A stretch of DNA of 64,000 nt from Saccharothrix espanaensis DSM 44229. GTDB lineage: Bacteria > Actinomycetota > Actinomycetes > Mycobacteriales > Pseudonocardiaceae. The notes below the pieces were generated by a model, which was not told the origin of the DNA, made no database searches, and was given only the letters and a program-made list of their open reading frames with translations. A program made the translations under genes and the position numbers. The stretch is from contig NC_019673.1 in the NCBI RefSeq assembly GCF_000328705.1, positions 2,790,001-2,854,000 of the forward strand, in the 5' to 3' direction. Numbering within the stretch: position 1 is the stretch's first letter; every line of letters starts with the position of its first letter. Of the stretch, positions 1 to 7,395 are shown in pieces.

Positions 1-13
1 CCTTTAATTTTTA

Positions 14-31
14 CCTGCCCGTTCAGGCAGG
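14..31 (+). promoter_or_regulatory. Hairpin touching the ribosome binding site of the zinc-finger gene
   Basis: Arms CCTGCC (14-19) and GGCAGG (26-31) run into the purine-rich GGGGAGG that serves as ribosome binding site for the ATG at 45. A folded leader could mask translation initiation. The window starts here, so it could equally be the end of an upstream terminator. Confidence 0.25.
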
Positions 32-44
32 GGAGGAACCCAGG

Positions 45-287
45 ATGACCCGCGCTTTCCGGTGGATGCCGCACGACGGCCGCCGCCACGCCGTCCGCCG
101 CGACCTCGCGCCGGGCGAGGAGGCCGCGACGCTGTGCGGCCTGCCGCTGACCGTGCCGGACGCCCAGCCCTACGTGCACTGGTGCTGGCCGACGTGCTCG
201 GGCTGCGACGCGGCGTGGCGGGCGCACGAGGGGATATCCGCCTTCCCGCGACCACGTCCGGCGCCCACCCCGGTGAGCGCGCAGTGA
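45..287 (+). CDS. Small zinc-finger protein
   Basis: An 80-residue protein with a Cys/His cluster: Cys31, His45, Cys47, Cys51, Cys54 and His61, including HWCWPTCSGCDAAWR. This is the pattern of a small actinobacterial zinc-finger family commonly found beside XRE/DUF5753 regulators. The ATG at 45 is preceded by GGGGAGG about 8 bases away. The TGA at 285-287 overlaps the GTG start of the next gene (GTGA), so the two are translationally coupled. Its biochemical role is unknown; by linkage it probably works with the downstream regulator. Confidence 0.8.
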   Translation: MTRAFRWMPHDGRRHAVRRDLAPGEEAATLCGLPLTVPDAQPYVHWCWPTCSGCDAAWRAHEGISAFPRPRPAPTPVSAQ

Positions 288-1189
288 GCGCGGAGCACGG
301 CGCGCCGACCTTCGCGGAGTTCGTCGTCAAGGCCTACGCCGACGGCGAGACGATCCGCGCGCTGTCCGACGCCACCGGCCGGTCCTACGGCACGGTCCGC
401 AGCGCGCTGGTCGCCGGGGGCGTGCGGCTGCGCAAGCGCGGCCACCGCCCGGCCACCACGATGATGGCGGTGGCCGACGCGCGGGCCCGCCGCGAGGAGC
501 TGTCCGCCGAACTGCTGCGCGCCCGGCTGTCTTCGGGGCTGACGGGCGCGGCGGCGGGTCGGCGGGCGGGCATCAGCCAGTCCAAGGTGTCCAAGGTGGA
601 GACCGGGCGGCTGCTGCCCAAGGTCGTGGACGTCCAGCGGTTGGCCGACGTCTACGGCGTCCCGCCCGAGGTGCGGCGCAGGCTGCTCGCGTTGGCGGAC
701 AAGGTGTCGCGCGACGCCGGGCACCGCCGGGCGGTGCTGCACCGGGGCGTCGCGCGCCGCCAGGTCGTGGTCGCCCGCACGGAGGCCGCCGCGTCGACCG
801 TGCGGGTGTTCGCGATCTGCGGTGTGCCGCCGCGACTCCTGCGCGAGGTCGGCCCGCGACGCCGGCTGGTCGCGGTGCTGGCCGAGGGCGCGCTGCGGGC
901 CGCGCCCGAGCACTGGGACCTGTTGCGGGCGTTGAGCCTGCGCCCCGAGGTCGAGCTCGGCGTGATCCCCTGGTACACCCCGGTCACGTTGCCGGACGCG
1001 GGGTTCGTGGTGCTGGACGAGGTCATGGTGGTGTTCGACCTGGTGTCCGGCAACGTGGTCATCACCGACCCGGACGACGTGCGCGGCCACCTGAAGGCCT
1101 TCCGGAAGCTGCACGCCGGCGCGGTGTTCGGCGACGCGTTCCGCCGCCTGCTGGACGAGGTGCGCGCGGACTACCGCCGGCTGACCTGA
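284..1189 (+). CDS. XRE-family regulator with DUF5753 effector domain
   Basis: A 301-residue DNA-binding regulator. Residues about 12-50 form a first helix-turn-helix-like unit (DGETIRALSDATGRSYGTVR). Residues about 75-130 form an XRE helix-turn-helix (AGISQSKVSKVETGRLLP). Residues about 150-300 match the DUF5753 domain common in actinobacterial XRE regulators. The frame is open further upstream, but that would overlap the whole zinc-finger gene; the GTG at 284 overlaps that gene's stop and is the better start. Members usually control adjacent development or secondary-metabolism genes; the target here is unknown. Confidence 0.85.
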   Translation: MSAEHGAPTFAEFVVKAYADGETIRALSDATGRSYGTVRSALVAGGVRLRKRGHRPATTMMAVADARARREELSAELLRARLSSGLTGAAAGRRAGISQSKVSKVETGRLLPKVVDVQRLADVYGVPPEVRRRLLALADKVSRDAGHRRAVLHRGVARRQVVVARTEAAASTVRVFAICGVPPRLLREVGPRRRLVAVLAEGALRAAPEHWDLLRALSLRPEVELGVIPWYTPVTLPDAGFVVLDEVMVVFDLVSGNVVITDPDDVRGHLKAFRKLHAGAVFGDAFRRLLDEVRADYRRLT

Positions 1190-1202
1190 CGGCGGGCAGG
1201 TC

Positions 1203-1367
1203 AGCCGATGGGCCGGTTTCGTCGGGGCGGCGTGGTTCCAGCCGGCCCTGGTGTCGGGCTTGGCCATCGGGGAGCCTGGCGGTGTGCTGCTCACCGTGGG
1301 CGGCGCGGCGGTGCTCCTGCTGGTGCTCGGCACGGTCGGGTCCCGGCGGACACGTCCGATCGGGTGA
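1203..1367 (+). pseudogene. Possible membrane-protein C-terminal remnant
   Basis: In one forward frame the sequence reads as a hydrophobic tail (GGVLLTVGGAAVLLLVLGTV followed by basic residues) ending at TGA 1365-1367. There is no convincing start or ribosome binding site, and no intact gene fits this 430-base stretch. Best read as the end of a lost membrane-protein gene. Family not recognised. Confidence 0.25.
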
Positions 1368-1368
1368 T

Positions 1369-1690
1369 CGCGGCGATCAGCCCGGTGGTCCGGAGGTGTT
1401 CCTCCCGCTGTTGTTCACCTGCTCCTGCCTCGACCTGCGGTCCGGCCTGTTGTCACGTCGGGCCGGCTCGCCCTGGCGGCGGCTTGCGTGGTGGTGGCCG
1501 GCGCGGGCAAGTTCGGTGGGTGTTGGCACGCGGGACGGCTGGCGGAGGAGGGCGGTGCCGACGCGTCGCGCGTCGGTGTGCCGATGAACGCGCGCGGTCT
1601 GGTGCCGTTGATCGCGCTCAACGCCGGGCCAGTCGCGGTGGCGGTAGCGGTCGGCCGATCGGGGCGCACGGGCGCACGCGGTCCCGGTGG
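1369..1690 (+). pseudogene. Decayed Kef/NhaP-type cation:proton antiporter fragment
   Basis: Two pieces in different frames look like consecutive parts of a monovalent cation:proton antiporter: EVFLPLLFTCSCLDLRSGLL (from about 1393) and, after a frame change near 1450-1460, AGAGKFGGCWHAGRLAEEG followed by VPMNARGLVPLIALN. The conserved elements GKFGG and MNxRGL with the expected spacing are the recognition points. There is no N-terminal part and no start. Its 3' end overlaps the 3' end of the opposing TetR gene, whose extreme C-terminus may therefore be read through from this remnant. Confidence 0.55.
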
Positions 1691-2274
1691 TCCGGGTCGG
1701 CCAGGTGTTCCAGGCGGTGCCGCCACATGGTGGTCAGCCGGTCCGCCGGGTCGCCCCGGCGGGTGATCACGGTCAGCGCCTGCGACCCGATGACGGCGGC
1801 GGCGATCCCGTGGGCTTCCTCGCGGATGTCCAGGCCCGGCCGGGCCTCGCCCGCCGCGACGGCCTGTCCGAGCAGGTCGCGCACCATCACCACCAGGCTG
1901 ACGAAGTGCACGCCGGCGAGGAGCTCGAACAGCTCGCTGGTGAACAGCAGCCGGACCCCGACCCGCGCGGTGCGGTCGGTCCGGGTCAGCGCGCTCATCC
2001 GGTGGGTCAGGTCGATCAACGTCTGGAGCGGGCCGGTGCCGGAGCCCTCGACTTCGGCGCGCACCTCGTGCCAGAGCGTGAAGTGCTCCTCCACGACGGC
2101 GACGGCGAGCGCCTGCTTGGAGGGGAAGTGCCGGTACAGCGCGCCTTTCGTGACCGAGATGGCGCGGCAGACGGACTCCAGGGAGGTGCCCTCGTACCCG
2201 GCGCGGTCGAACAGCTCGATGCTCGCGGCGACCAGTCCGGCTCTGGTGCGGGCACCCTGCGCCAGGTCGTTCAA
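1618..2274 (-). CDS. TetR-family regulator, ScbR/ArpA-like
   Basis: A 218-residue regulator. The N-terminal helix-turn-helix (residues about 8-55) ends in SVTKGALYRHFPSKQALAVA, typical of the gamma-butyrolactone-receptor-like branch of TetR. It is paralogous to the TetR gene at 3037-3633, with near-identical recognition helices. It is divergent from the STAS gene at 2370 and would be expected to bind the 95-base shared upstream region. The last 20 or so residues are low-complexity and antisense to an antiporter remnant, so the ancestral stop may have been lost. The ligand is unknown; receptor assignment is by family resemblance only. Confidence 0.8.
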   Translation of the reverse strand: MNDLAQGARTRAGLVAASIELFDRAGYEGTSLESVCRAISVTKGALYRHFPSKQALAVAVVEEHFTLWHEVRAEVEGSGTGPLQTLIDLTHRMSALTRTDRTARVGVRLLFTSELFELLAGVHFVSLVVMVRDLLGQAVAAGEARPGLDIREEAHGIAAAVIGSQALTVITRRGDPADRLTTMWRHRLEHLADPDHRDRVRPCAPIGRPLPPPRLARR

Positions 2275-2369
2275 GGAGTCCTCATCTCGACGGACACAGC
2301 CTGTACGTCACATAGGGTACATGTCCGGACACTATCAGGTTAACACTCCCAGGGGTTCTGAGGCGTGCT
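2275..2369. promoter_or_regulatory. Divergent promoter region, TetR / STAS genes
   Basis: An AT-richer 95-base spacer between two divergent starts. It holds overlapping short palindromes (GTACATG, TGTCCGGACA) around 2315-2330 that would suit a TetR operator. No clear -35/-10 pair was chosen. Confidence 0.35.
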
Positions 2370-3035
2370 GTGCACAAAGAAACACTGGAAGTAGAGCTTT
2401 CCGGGACTGGAGGAGTGGCGGTCCTGTCCGTGTTCGGGTCGCTGAGCGCGGCCACGTACACCCGGATGCGCGACCTGCTGCTCAAGACCGTGCTGGCCCA
2501 GCCGACCGCGGTGGTCGTCGACCTGGAGGGCCTGGCGTTCGAGTGGCAGACCGCCGTGGCGGTGTTCCGCGCGGTGTGGAACCAGGTCGCGGACTGGCCG
2601 GGCGTGCCGATCCTGCTGGCCGCCACCGACCGGGCCGACTGGCCGCTGCCCGGCTTCCCCTCGGTCACCGACGCGCTGGCCGCCGTGGGCGAACCGCCGC
2701 GGCGCTGGATGGTCCGGATGCCGCTGCCGGTGCGCGGCAGCGGCGAGTTCGCCCGGCTGGCGGCGGAGGAGACGTGCCGGATCTGGGGCCTGGCGGACCT
2801 GGCCGAGGACGCCGCCGACGTGGCGGACGCCCTGGTGGGCCTGGCGGCGCGGGGCGTGCGGCCGACCGTGGTCTTCGAGTGGTGGCAAGGGATGCTCGTG
2901 ATCGGGGCGGGTGAAGACGTCGTGGTGCCGTGCGACCCGCAGGCGTTGCGCTGCGCGGCGATCGGCGCGAGCCGGTGCGGCTGGTCCACGACGTGGTCGG
3001 ACGGCACGCTGGTGTGGGCGGTCCTGGACCGCTGA
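2370..3035 (+). CDS. STAS-domain protein with C-terminal anti-sigma-kinase-like region
   Basis: A 221-residue cytosolic protein. Residues about 1-105 resemble a STAS/anti-sigma-factor-antagonist fold (VAVLSVFGSLSAATYTRMRD, then a VVVDLEGLAF strand). However, the residue usually phosphorylated after the Asp-rich strand is not obvious (DLEGLAFEWQTAV). Residues about 150-205 resemble the histidine-kinase-like ATPase partner (LAEDAADVADALVGLAARGV). Actinobacterial proteins with this layout sit in partner-switching stress circuits. GTG start at 2370 with a weak ribosome binding site. It ends one base before the opposing TetR gene. Confidence 0.7.
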   Translation: MHKETLEVELSGTGGVAVLSVFGSLSAATYTRMRDLLLKTVLAQPTAVVVDLEGLAFEWQTAVAVFRAVWNQVADWPGVPILLAATDRADWPLPGFPSVTDALAAVGEPPRRWMVRMPLPVRGSGEFARLAAEETCRIWGLADLAEDAADVADALVGLAARGVRPTVVFEWWQGMLVIGAGEDVVVPCDPQALRCAAIGASRCGWSTTWSDGTLVWAVLDR

Positions 3036-3036
3036 A

Positions 3037-3633
3037 TCAGCAACGGCGGCGCGGCGGCTCGATCCGCAGCGTCGCGCACACCTCGGGCCGGGCCAGGGTC
3101 GGCAGCCAGGTCCGCCACAGCCGCGCGACCTGGCGCGCCACCCCGTTCGGGTCGTCCACGGCCATCGACATCAGGTGCACGCCCACCAAGGCCGACACCA
3201 CGGCGTCCGCGCACGCCTCGACGTCCACGTCCTCGCGCAACTCGCCCCGGACCGCCGCGGTGCGCAGCAGGTCCCGCACGGTCGAGGTCCACTGCGCGAT
3301 CTGGCGGTCCGCCACGTCGTCGCAGATCGGCGCCTGGAACAGCAACCGCTGCGCCACCGCCCGGTCCTGGTTGACCGCGTAGCCGAGGTCCACCATCACC
3401 TGCAACGGGCTGCGGTGGGTGCGCTGGAGGCGTTCCCGGGTCCGCGTCCACTCCTGCGCCTGCCGGTCGAGCACCGCCACCGCGAGCGCCTTCTTCGAGC
3501 TGAAGTGCCCGTACAGCGCGCCTTTGGTCACGCCGGCGAGGTCGCACACGTCGTCGATGGTGGCCCGCACGTAGCCGTCGCGGTCGAACGCGGCCGCCGC
3601 CGCGCTGAGCAACCCGTCCCTGGTGGTGGACAC
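3037..3633 (-). CDS. TetR-family regulator, ScbR/ArpA-like paralogue
   Basis: A 198-residue TetR regulator. The helix-turn-helix contains GVTKGALYGHFSSKKALAVA, closely matching the neighbour at 1618-2274, so the pair probably arose by duplication. The C-terminal half carries a Trp in QIAQWTSTVRDLL, about where gamma-butyrolactone receptors have a ligand-contacting Trp; this is suggestive only. The GTG start at 3633 begins VSTTRDG, just before the first DNA-binding helix; the frame is open upstream but that part has no homology. It converges with the STAS gene and is divergent from the GAF-ANTAR gene, 51 bases away. Confidence 0.8.
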   Translation of the reverse strand: MSTTRDGLLSAAAAAFDRDGYVRATIDDVCDLAGVTKGALYGHFSSKKALAVAVLDRQAQEWTRTRERLQRTHRSPLQVMVDLGYAVNQDRAVAQRLLFQAPICDDVADRQIAQWTSTVRDLLRTAAVRGELREDVDVEACADAVVSALVGVHLMSMAVDDPNGVARQVARLWRTWLPTLARPEVCATLRIEPPRRRC

Positions 3634-3684
3634 TCGGCCGATTTTCGCCGCTCGCCCGGCAGGCCACAACCGCTGTCTGCGAGC

Positions 3685-4452
3685 ATGAGGGGGATGGATC
3701 GCCGCCGGCCCGACGACGAACGGCGCGCCTGGCTGTGGAGCCGGGTGCGCGGCCACGCGGCGGAGGAGGACCTCCCGGTGGGGATCCGGCAGGTCTGCCT
3801 GACCGCCGCCGAGGTGCTCGACGCCAGCGGCATCGTGGTCTACCAGGTCGCCGACTCGGGCCGGGGCGAACCGGTGTGCGTGACCGGCCCGCTCGCCGAC
3901 CGGGTGAGCGAAGCCGAGATCACGTTCGGGGAGGGCCCCGCCGTCGACTGCCTGCGCGAGGAGTACCCGGTGACGGCGACCGACCTGGCCGCGGCCGACA
4001 ACGTCGCGCGGTGGCCGGTGTTCGCGCCGTTCGCCCGGTCCGCGGGCGTGGCCGGGGTCCTCGCGTTCCCGATCATGATGGGCGCGATCGTGGTCGGCTG
4101 CCTGGAGGCCCTGCGGCCCGCCACCGCGCCGCGCACCGACGACGAGGTGGTCGACGGCCTGCTGCTGGCCGACGCGGCGATGCTCCTGCTGCTGCGCGCC
4201 GAACCGCCGCCGTTGGGCGCGGACCCGTTCGCGGACGCCGTCGAAGCGCGCTGGGCGATTGTGCACCAGGCCACCGGCGTGGTGTCGGTGCAGCTGGCGA
4301 GCGACCTGGCGACGGCGTTCGTCCGGTTGCGGGCGCACGCCTACCGCACCGGGCGGCGGCTGGCCGACGTGGCGGCCGACGTGCTGGCGCGCGACCTGCG
4401 GTTCCATCCCGATGTCGAACCCGACGCGACACCCGAACCGGGGCAGGGGTGA
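3685..4452 (+). CDS. GAF-ANTAR regulator
   Basis: About 255 residues. Residues about 20-160 form a GAF sensor domain (FGEGPAVDCLREEYPVTATD is typical of ANTAR-linked GAF domains). Residues about 185-240 form an ANTAR RNA-binding domain (ARWAIVHQATGVVSVQ...AYRTGRRLADVAADVL). ANTAR proteins act as antiterminators by binding paired hairpins in nascent mRNA. ATG at 3685 and 3694 are both possible; a GAGGGGG lies between them, too close to serve 3694. No ANTAR target hairpin pair was identified nearby. Confidence 0.85.
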   Translation: MRGMDRRRPDDERRAWLWSRVRGHAAEEDLPVGIRQVCLTAAEVLDASGIVVYQVADSGRGEPVCVTGPLADRVSEAEITFGEGPAVDCLREEYPVTATDLAAADNVARWPVFAPFARSAGVAGVLAFPIMMGAIVVGCLEALRPATAPRTDDEVVDGLLLADAAMLLLLRAEPPPLGADPFADAVEARWAIVHQATGVVSVQLASDLATAFVRLRAHAYRTGRRLADVAADVLARDLRFHPDVEPDATPEPGQG

Positions 4453-4499
4453 GGGCGGCGGCCGGCGGACGGTCCACCAAGGGGTGATATGCGCCCATT

Positions 4500-4524
4500 G
4501 GTCCGATAATGTGGTGGTCGGACC
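4500..4524. terminator. Inverted repeat between convergent genes
   Basis: Arms GGTCCGA (4500-4506) and TCGGACC (4518-4524) lie between the ends of the GAF-ANTAR gene and the opposing XRE gene. Its position between two stop codons suits a bidirectional terminator; no T-run follows. Confidence 0.4.
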
Positions 4525-4570
4525 GGTGACCGGCAATGCGCCGGCGGGCGGAAAGGGGCAATTGTGCCGG

Positions 4571-4831
4571 TCAATCCCGGCGGCGGGCCGCCCGTTCGAT
4601 TGCCGCGGCCCGTTCCAATTCGTGCTGCGGGGTGTCCAGCACCTGGCCCAACCAGCTCCGCCAGTACGGGCCGGGGATGCGTTTGCCGCGTTCCCAGCGG
4701 GAGACCTCTTCCCTGGTGACGCTGGTGTTGCCAGAGGCGGCGTGCAGCCGCTCGGCCAGGTCGTCCTGAGTCAGCCCACGGCCGCGTCTCAGCTCGGCGA
4801 GGATTTCGCTGATCGGTCCCGACAGTCGCAC
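4571..4831 (-). CDS. Stand-alone XRE helix-turn-helix protein (HTH half of an HTH/TPR regulator)
   Basis: An 86-residue protein that is essentially one XRE domain: GLTQDDLAERL, then TSVTREEVSRWERGKRIPGP, then a tail. This matches the N-terminal part of the large actinobacterial HTH/TPR regulator family, which normally continues into about 300 residues of TPR. Here it stops. The matching TPR half is the oppositely oriented gene at 5695-6642. GTG start at 4831 with AGGAAGG about 8 bases upstream. It is last in a three-gene leftward operon after the peptide and NTF2-like genes. The pairing with the TPR protein is inferred. Confidence 0.8.
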   Translation of the reverse strand: MRLSGPISEILAELRRGRGLTQDDLAERLHAASGNTSVTREEVSRWERGKRIPGPYWRSWLGQVLDTPQHELERAAAIERAARRRD

Positions 4832-4905
4832 GGCGGTGCCCTTCCTGTTCTCTCCGGCGGTTCGCCGGCCATTCTTCCAGCGCGGGGGAGCGAAACGGTA
4901 AAGCA

Positions 4906-5334
4906 TCACGGTGATACCGGGGGAACATCCTGTGCGAGTGCACGTGCAATTGCCAGGGTGTCCGCATACATGCGGAATTCGGTGACCAGTCCGCCGTGCA
5001 CGCCGACCGCGATGGCGAAGTCGTAGGACAGCGCAGCGCCGGTGGCCTGGACCCGGGAGTGCAGCCGGCCGGTCAGCACCGCGTCCGGCCCGTCCACCAC
5101 CAGCCCCCGGGTGGTGATGCCGGTCAGGTCCAGCACGGCCCGGAACGCCAGGAAGAACGACTCGACCTCGCGCGGGTTGCGGATCTCGACCGGCCACGGC
5201 GCGCCCGGCACCGGTGCCGCCCACCAGCGCACCCCGTCGGCGAACAGCCTGCTCAGCCCGGCGGTGTCCTTCGCGGCCCAGCGGGCGACGAGCCGCTCCA
5301 CCACCATCGTGACCTCAGCGCGGTCGCGCGTCAT
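4906..5334 (-). CDS. SnoaL/NTF2-like protein
   Basis: A 142-residue protein of the NTF2-like superfamily: an N-terminal helix (VERLVARWAAKDTAGLSRLF), ADGVRWWAAP, then a curved sheet ending VTEFRMYADTLAIARAL. Family members act as small isomerases, cyclases, hydrolases or ligand-binding proteins; no catalytic residue can be assigned. The ATG at 5334 overlaps the stop of the 47-aa peptide gene (ATGA), so its translation is coupled to that gene. The XRE gene follows 74 bases downstream. Confidence 0.8.
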   Translation of the reverse strand: MTRDRAEVTMVVERLVARWAAKDTAGLSRLFADGVRWWAAPVPGAPWPVEIRNPREVESFFLAFRAVLDLTGITTRGLVVDGPDAVLTGRLHSRVQATGAALSYDFAIAVGVHGGLVTEFRMYADTLAIARALAQDVPPVSP

Positions 5335-5474
5335 TCGCCGTCCACGGCCGACGGCGCACCGGCGGACCACCAGGCCCGGCCCTCCGGCGGGCGGTGGGGT
5401 CCGGTCTTCGCGGGCACCTCGGTGCCATGCGCACCTCCTGGCGGCTTCGCGGTGGCGAACGCCTGTCGGTACAT
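5331..5474 (-). CDS. 47-residue peptide, translationally coupled to the NTF2-like gene
   Basis: ATG at 5474 has an excellent ribosome binding site (GGAGGAG, 5-6 bases upstream) and the stop overlaps the next start by four bases, strong evidence that it is translated. The product starts MYRQAFATAKPPGGAHGTEV, is rich in Pro, Gly and Ala, has no Cys, no signal peptide and no membrane segment, and ends SAVDGE. I recognise no family. Divergent from a TPR protein of the type that in other bacteria binds signalling peptides, it could be a peptide signal precursor. It could also be a leader peptide or a small partner protein. Function not assigned. Confidence 0.65.
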   Translation of the reverse strand: MYRQAFATAKPPGGAHGTEVPAKTGPHRPPEGRAWWSAGAPSAVDGE

Positions 5475-5608
5475 GGGTACTCCTCCGCGCGCCGGCCGTG
5501 CGCAGCCACGCCGCAGCGGCCCGCAAGTGATCACTCCTCAACCCTGGTACGGACCACTGGCCCGGACACAGGGGCCAATGTCGTTCTCGAGGGGGACTCC
5601 GGGCGAGT

Positions 5609-5631
5609 GGTACCCCGGGTGCCCGGGTACC
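5609..5631. promoter_or_regulatory. Near-perfect 23-base palindrome between divergent peptide and TPR genes
   Basis: Outer arms GGTACCC (5609-5615) and GGGTACC (5625-5631) are exact complements, with most of the centre also pairing. It lies in the 220-base divergent spacer, about 65 bases before the TPR gene start and 135 before the peptide gene. It is a good operator candidate for the XRE protein encoded in the same locus. Confidence 0.55.
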
Positions 5632-5694
5632 CCCGCCGCACGACCGGAGTCCGATGGTGGTCCAAGCCCGCGATTCCTACGGTGAGGTGCGGCG

Positions 5695-6642
5695 ATGGCG
5701 GAGCTGAGGGGTGTGCCCGCGCGGATCGGCGCGGCCGACGTGACGAGGCTGGAAAGCGAGACCGGCCGCCTGCGCGGGGTGGACTACCGGCGGGGCGGGG
5801 GCGCCTGCCGGGACGCGGTCGTCGGCAGCGCCGCGCGGAGCGACCAGTTGCTGCGGGCCAGTGCGAGCGCCGAGGTCCGGGCCCGGCTCCTGGTGGCCCT
5901 GGCGGACCGGCACAACCTGGCCGGCTGGACGTGCTTCGACACCGGTCTGGAGCAGGCCGCGCAGGAGCACTGGGAACGTGCCCTGGAACTGGCGTCCCAG
6001 GCGGGCGACCAGAACCTGATCGCCAACATCCACTACCGCGCGGGCCGGCTGCGCCTGCACAACGGCCGGCGGCGGGAGGCGTTGGAGATCTTCGCCCTCG
6101 GGGTGCCGGCGGCGCAGCGGTCCGGCTCGCACCACGCGACCGCGCTGCTGCGCGCGAACGAGGCGTGGGCGCACGCGGGCCTGGGCGACCAGGGCCTGGC
6201 CAAGCTCCGGCTGGGGCAGGCCCACGAGGAGTTCGCCCGGTCCTCGGACGGCGTGGTCCCCGGTTGGGCGCGGTTCTTCGACGCGACCGACCTGTCCGCG
6301 CTCACCGGCATGGTGTTCACCGAGCTGGCCCGCACCGTGGACGCCTGCCACACCGCCACCGCGATCCCGGCGCTCACCGCGGCGATCCTCGGCTACCCGG
6401 ACACCATGGCCCGCAGCCGCGCGCTGAGCCTGGTCGCGCTGACCGCGAACCACCTGCTGGGCAACGACTTCGACCACGCCGACCTGGTCGGGCAGCGGGC
6501 GCTGGCGGCGGCCGGCGCGGTGCGCTCGACCCGGGTGGCCGACCGGCTGCGGCCGCTGCGCCGGCTGGCCGAGCGGTACCGCGGCGACCCGCACGCCCGA
6601 CACCTGGCCGCCCGCGTCGCCGCGTTCACCGCGCACCGCTGA
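5695..6642 (+). CDS. TPR-only regulator half (HTH domain absent)
   Basis: A 315-residue all-helical protein matching the C-terminal TPR region of actinobacterial HTH/TPR regulators. Landmarks in order: VDYRRGGGACRDAVVGSAAR, LLVALADRHNLAGWTCFD, ANIHYRAGRLRLHNG, ANEAWAHAGLGDQGLA, TDLSALTGMVFTELA and RSTRVADRLRPLRRL. The DNA-binding domain that should precede residue 1 is missing; the ATG at 5695 has GGTGAGG about 7 bases upstream, and no XRE sequence is visible before it. A separate XRE protein of the same family is encoded divergently at 4571-4831. In related RRNPP-type regulators the TPR binds short peptides; that role is inferred. Confidence 0.8.
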   Translation: MAELRGVPARIGAADVTRLESETGRLRGVDYRRGGGACRDAVVGSAARSDQLLRASASAEVRARLLVALADRHNLAGWTCFDTGLEQAAQEHWERALELASQAGDQNLIANIHYRAGRLRLHNGRRREALEIFALGVPAAQRSGSHHATALLRANEAWAHAGLGDQGLAKLRLGQAHEEFARSSDGVVPGWARFFDATDLSALTGMVFTELARTVDACHTATAIPALTAAILGYPDTMARSRALSLVALTANHLLGNDFDHADLVGQRALAAAGAVRSTRVADRLRPLRRLAERYRGDPHARHLAARVAAFTAHR

Positions 6643-6645
6643 GCA

Positions 6646-7395
6646 CTATCCACTGTGGACGAACAGGGCGTCGACGGCCATCGCCCCGGCCACGGCGAGC
6701 AGCCCGGCCGCGAACACCCGGCGCAACGCCGTCGTGCCCACCTTGGCGGCCAGCCGCCGGCCGTCCCACGCGCCCAGCAGCGCGGTCGCCGCGAACGGGC
6801 CGACCAGCGACCAGTCCACCGTCCCGACCGCGCCCAACCGACTGGCGAACGCCGCCGCCGCGTTCACCGCGATCACCAGCAGGCTGGTGCCGACCGCCGC
6901 CGACATCGGCACCGCCAGCACGCCGACCAGGGCCGGCACGGTCAGGAACCCGCCGCCCACCCCGAGGAACCCGGTCAGCGCGCCCAACCCGGCACCGACG
7001 CCGGCCGCGCGCCCCGGCCGGACCGGGCCGGGCTCCGGCGGACCCCGGCGCAGCATCAGCACCGCCGCCACCGCCGCCACCGCGGCGAACGCCCCGGTCA
7101 GCACGGCGTCCGGGACCCGGCGGCTGAGCAGGCCCGCGGCCACCGCCGGCAGCGCGCCCGCCGCCGCGAACAACGCGCCCAGCCGCCACCGCACCGCGCC
7201 CGCCCGCGCGTGCGCGAACAGCGCGGTGGCCGACGTGGCGGCGACGACCACCAGGCTCGCCGTGGTGGCCTGCGCGGGGCTGAACCCCAGCAGGTAGATC
7301 AGCGCGGGCACGGTCAGCACGCTGCCGCCCCCGCCCAGCGCGCCCAGCGCCAGCCCGACCACGGCCCCGGCCGCGAGGGCGAGCACCACCGGCAT
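6646..7395 (-). CDS. TauE/SafE-family sulfite/thiosulfate permease
   Basis: A 249-residue inner-membrane protein with about eight hydrophobic segments and the two Gly-rich repeats of TSUP permeases: VGLALGALGGGGSVLTVPAL near the N-terminus and LTGFLGVGGGFLTVPALVGV in the middle. It likely exports or imports sulfite, thiosulfate or another sulfur anion. The start (ATG 7395, or GTG 7398) overlaps the stop of the persulfide dioxygenase gene, so the two form an operon. Its last codons contain one copy of the TCCACWGTGGAC palindrome. It converges with the TPR gene, three bases away. Confidence 0.85.
   Translation of the reverse strand: MPVVLALAAGAVVGLALGALGGGGSVLTVPALIYLLGFSPAQATTASLVVVAATSATALFAHARAGAVRWRLGALFAAAGALPAVAAGLLSRRVPDAVLTGAFAAVAAVAAVLMLRRGPPEPGPVRPGRAAGVGAGLGALTGFLGVGGGFLTVPALVGVLAVPMSAAVGTSLLVIAVNAAAAFASRLGAVGTVDWSLVGPFAATALLGAWDGRRLAAKVGTTALRRVFAAGLLAVAGAMAVDALFVHSG
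6649..6660. repeat. TCCACWGTGGAC palindrome, copy 1 of 6
   Basis: This 12-mer also occurs at 12086-12097, 26652-26663, 47226-47237, 50412-50423 and 63303-63314. Here it covers the last codons of the TauE-like gene, read as Val-His-Ser-Gly. In the other five it is read as Ser-Thr-Val-Asp, once on the minus strand. Confidence 0.6.

Noticed and set aside
2282..3667. A 461-codon minus-strand frame overlapping the STAS gene and second TetR gene
   Set aside because: Its N-terminal part is a shifted reading of the TetR gene and the rest is antisense to the STAS gene; no homology.
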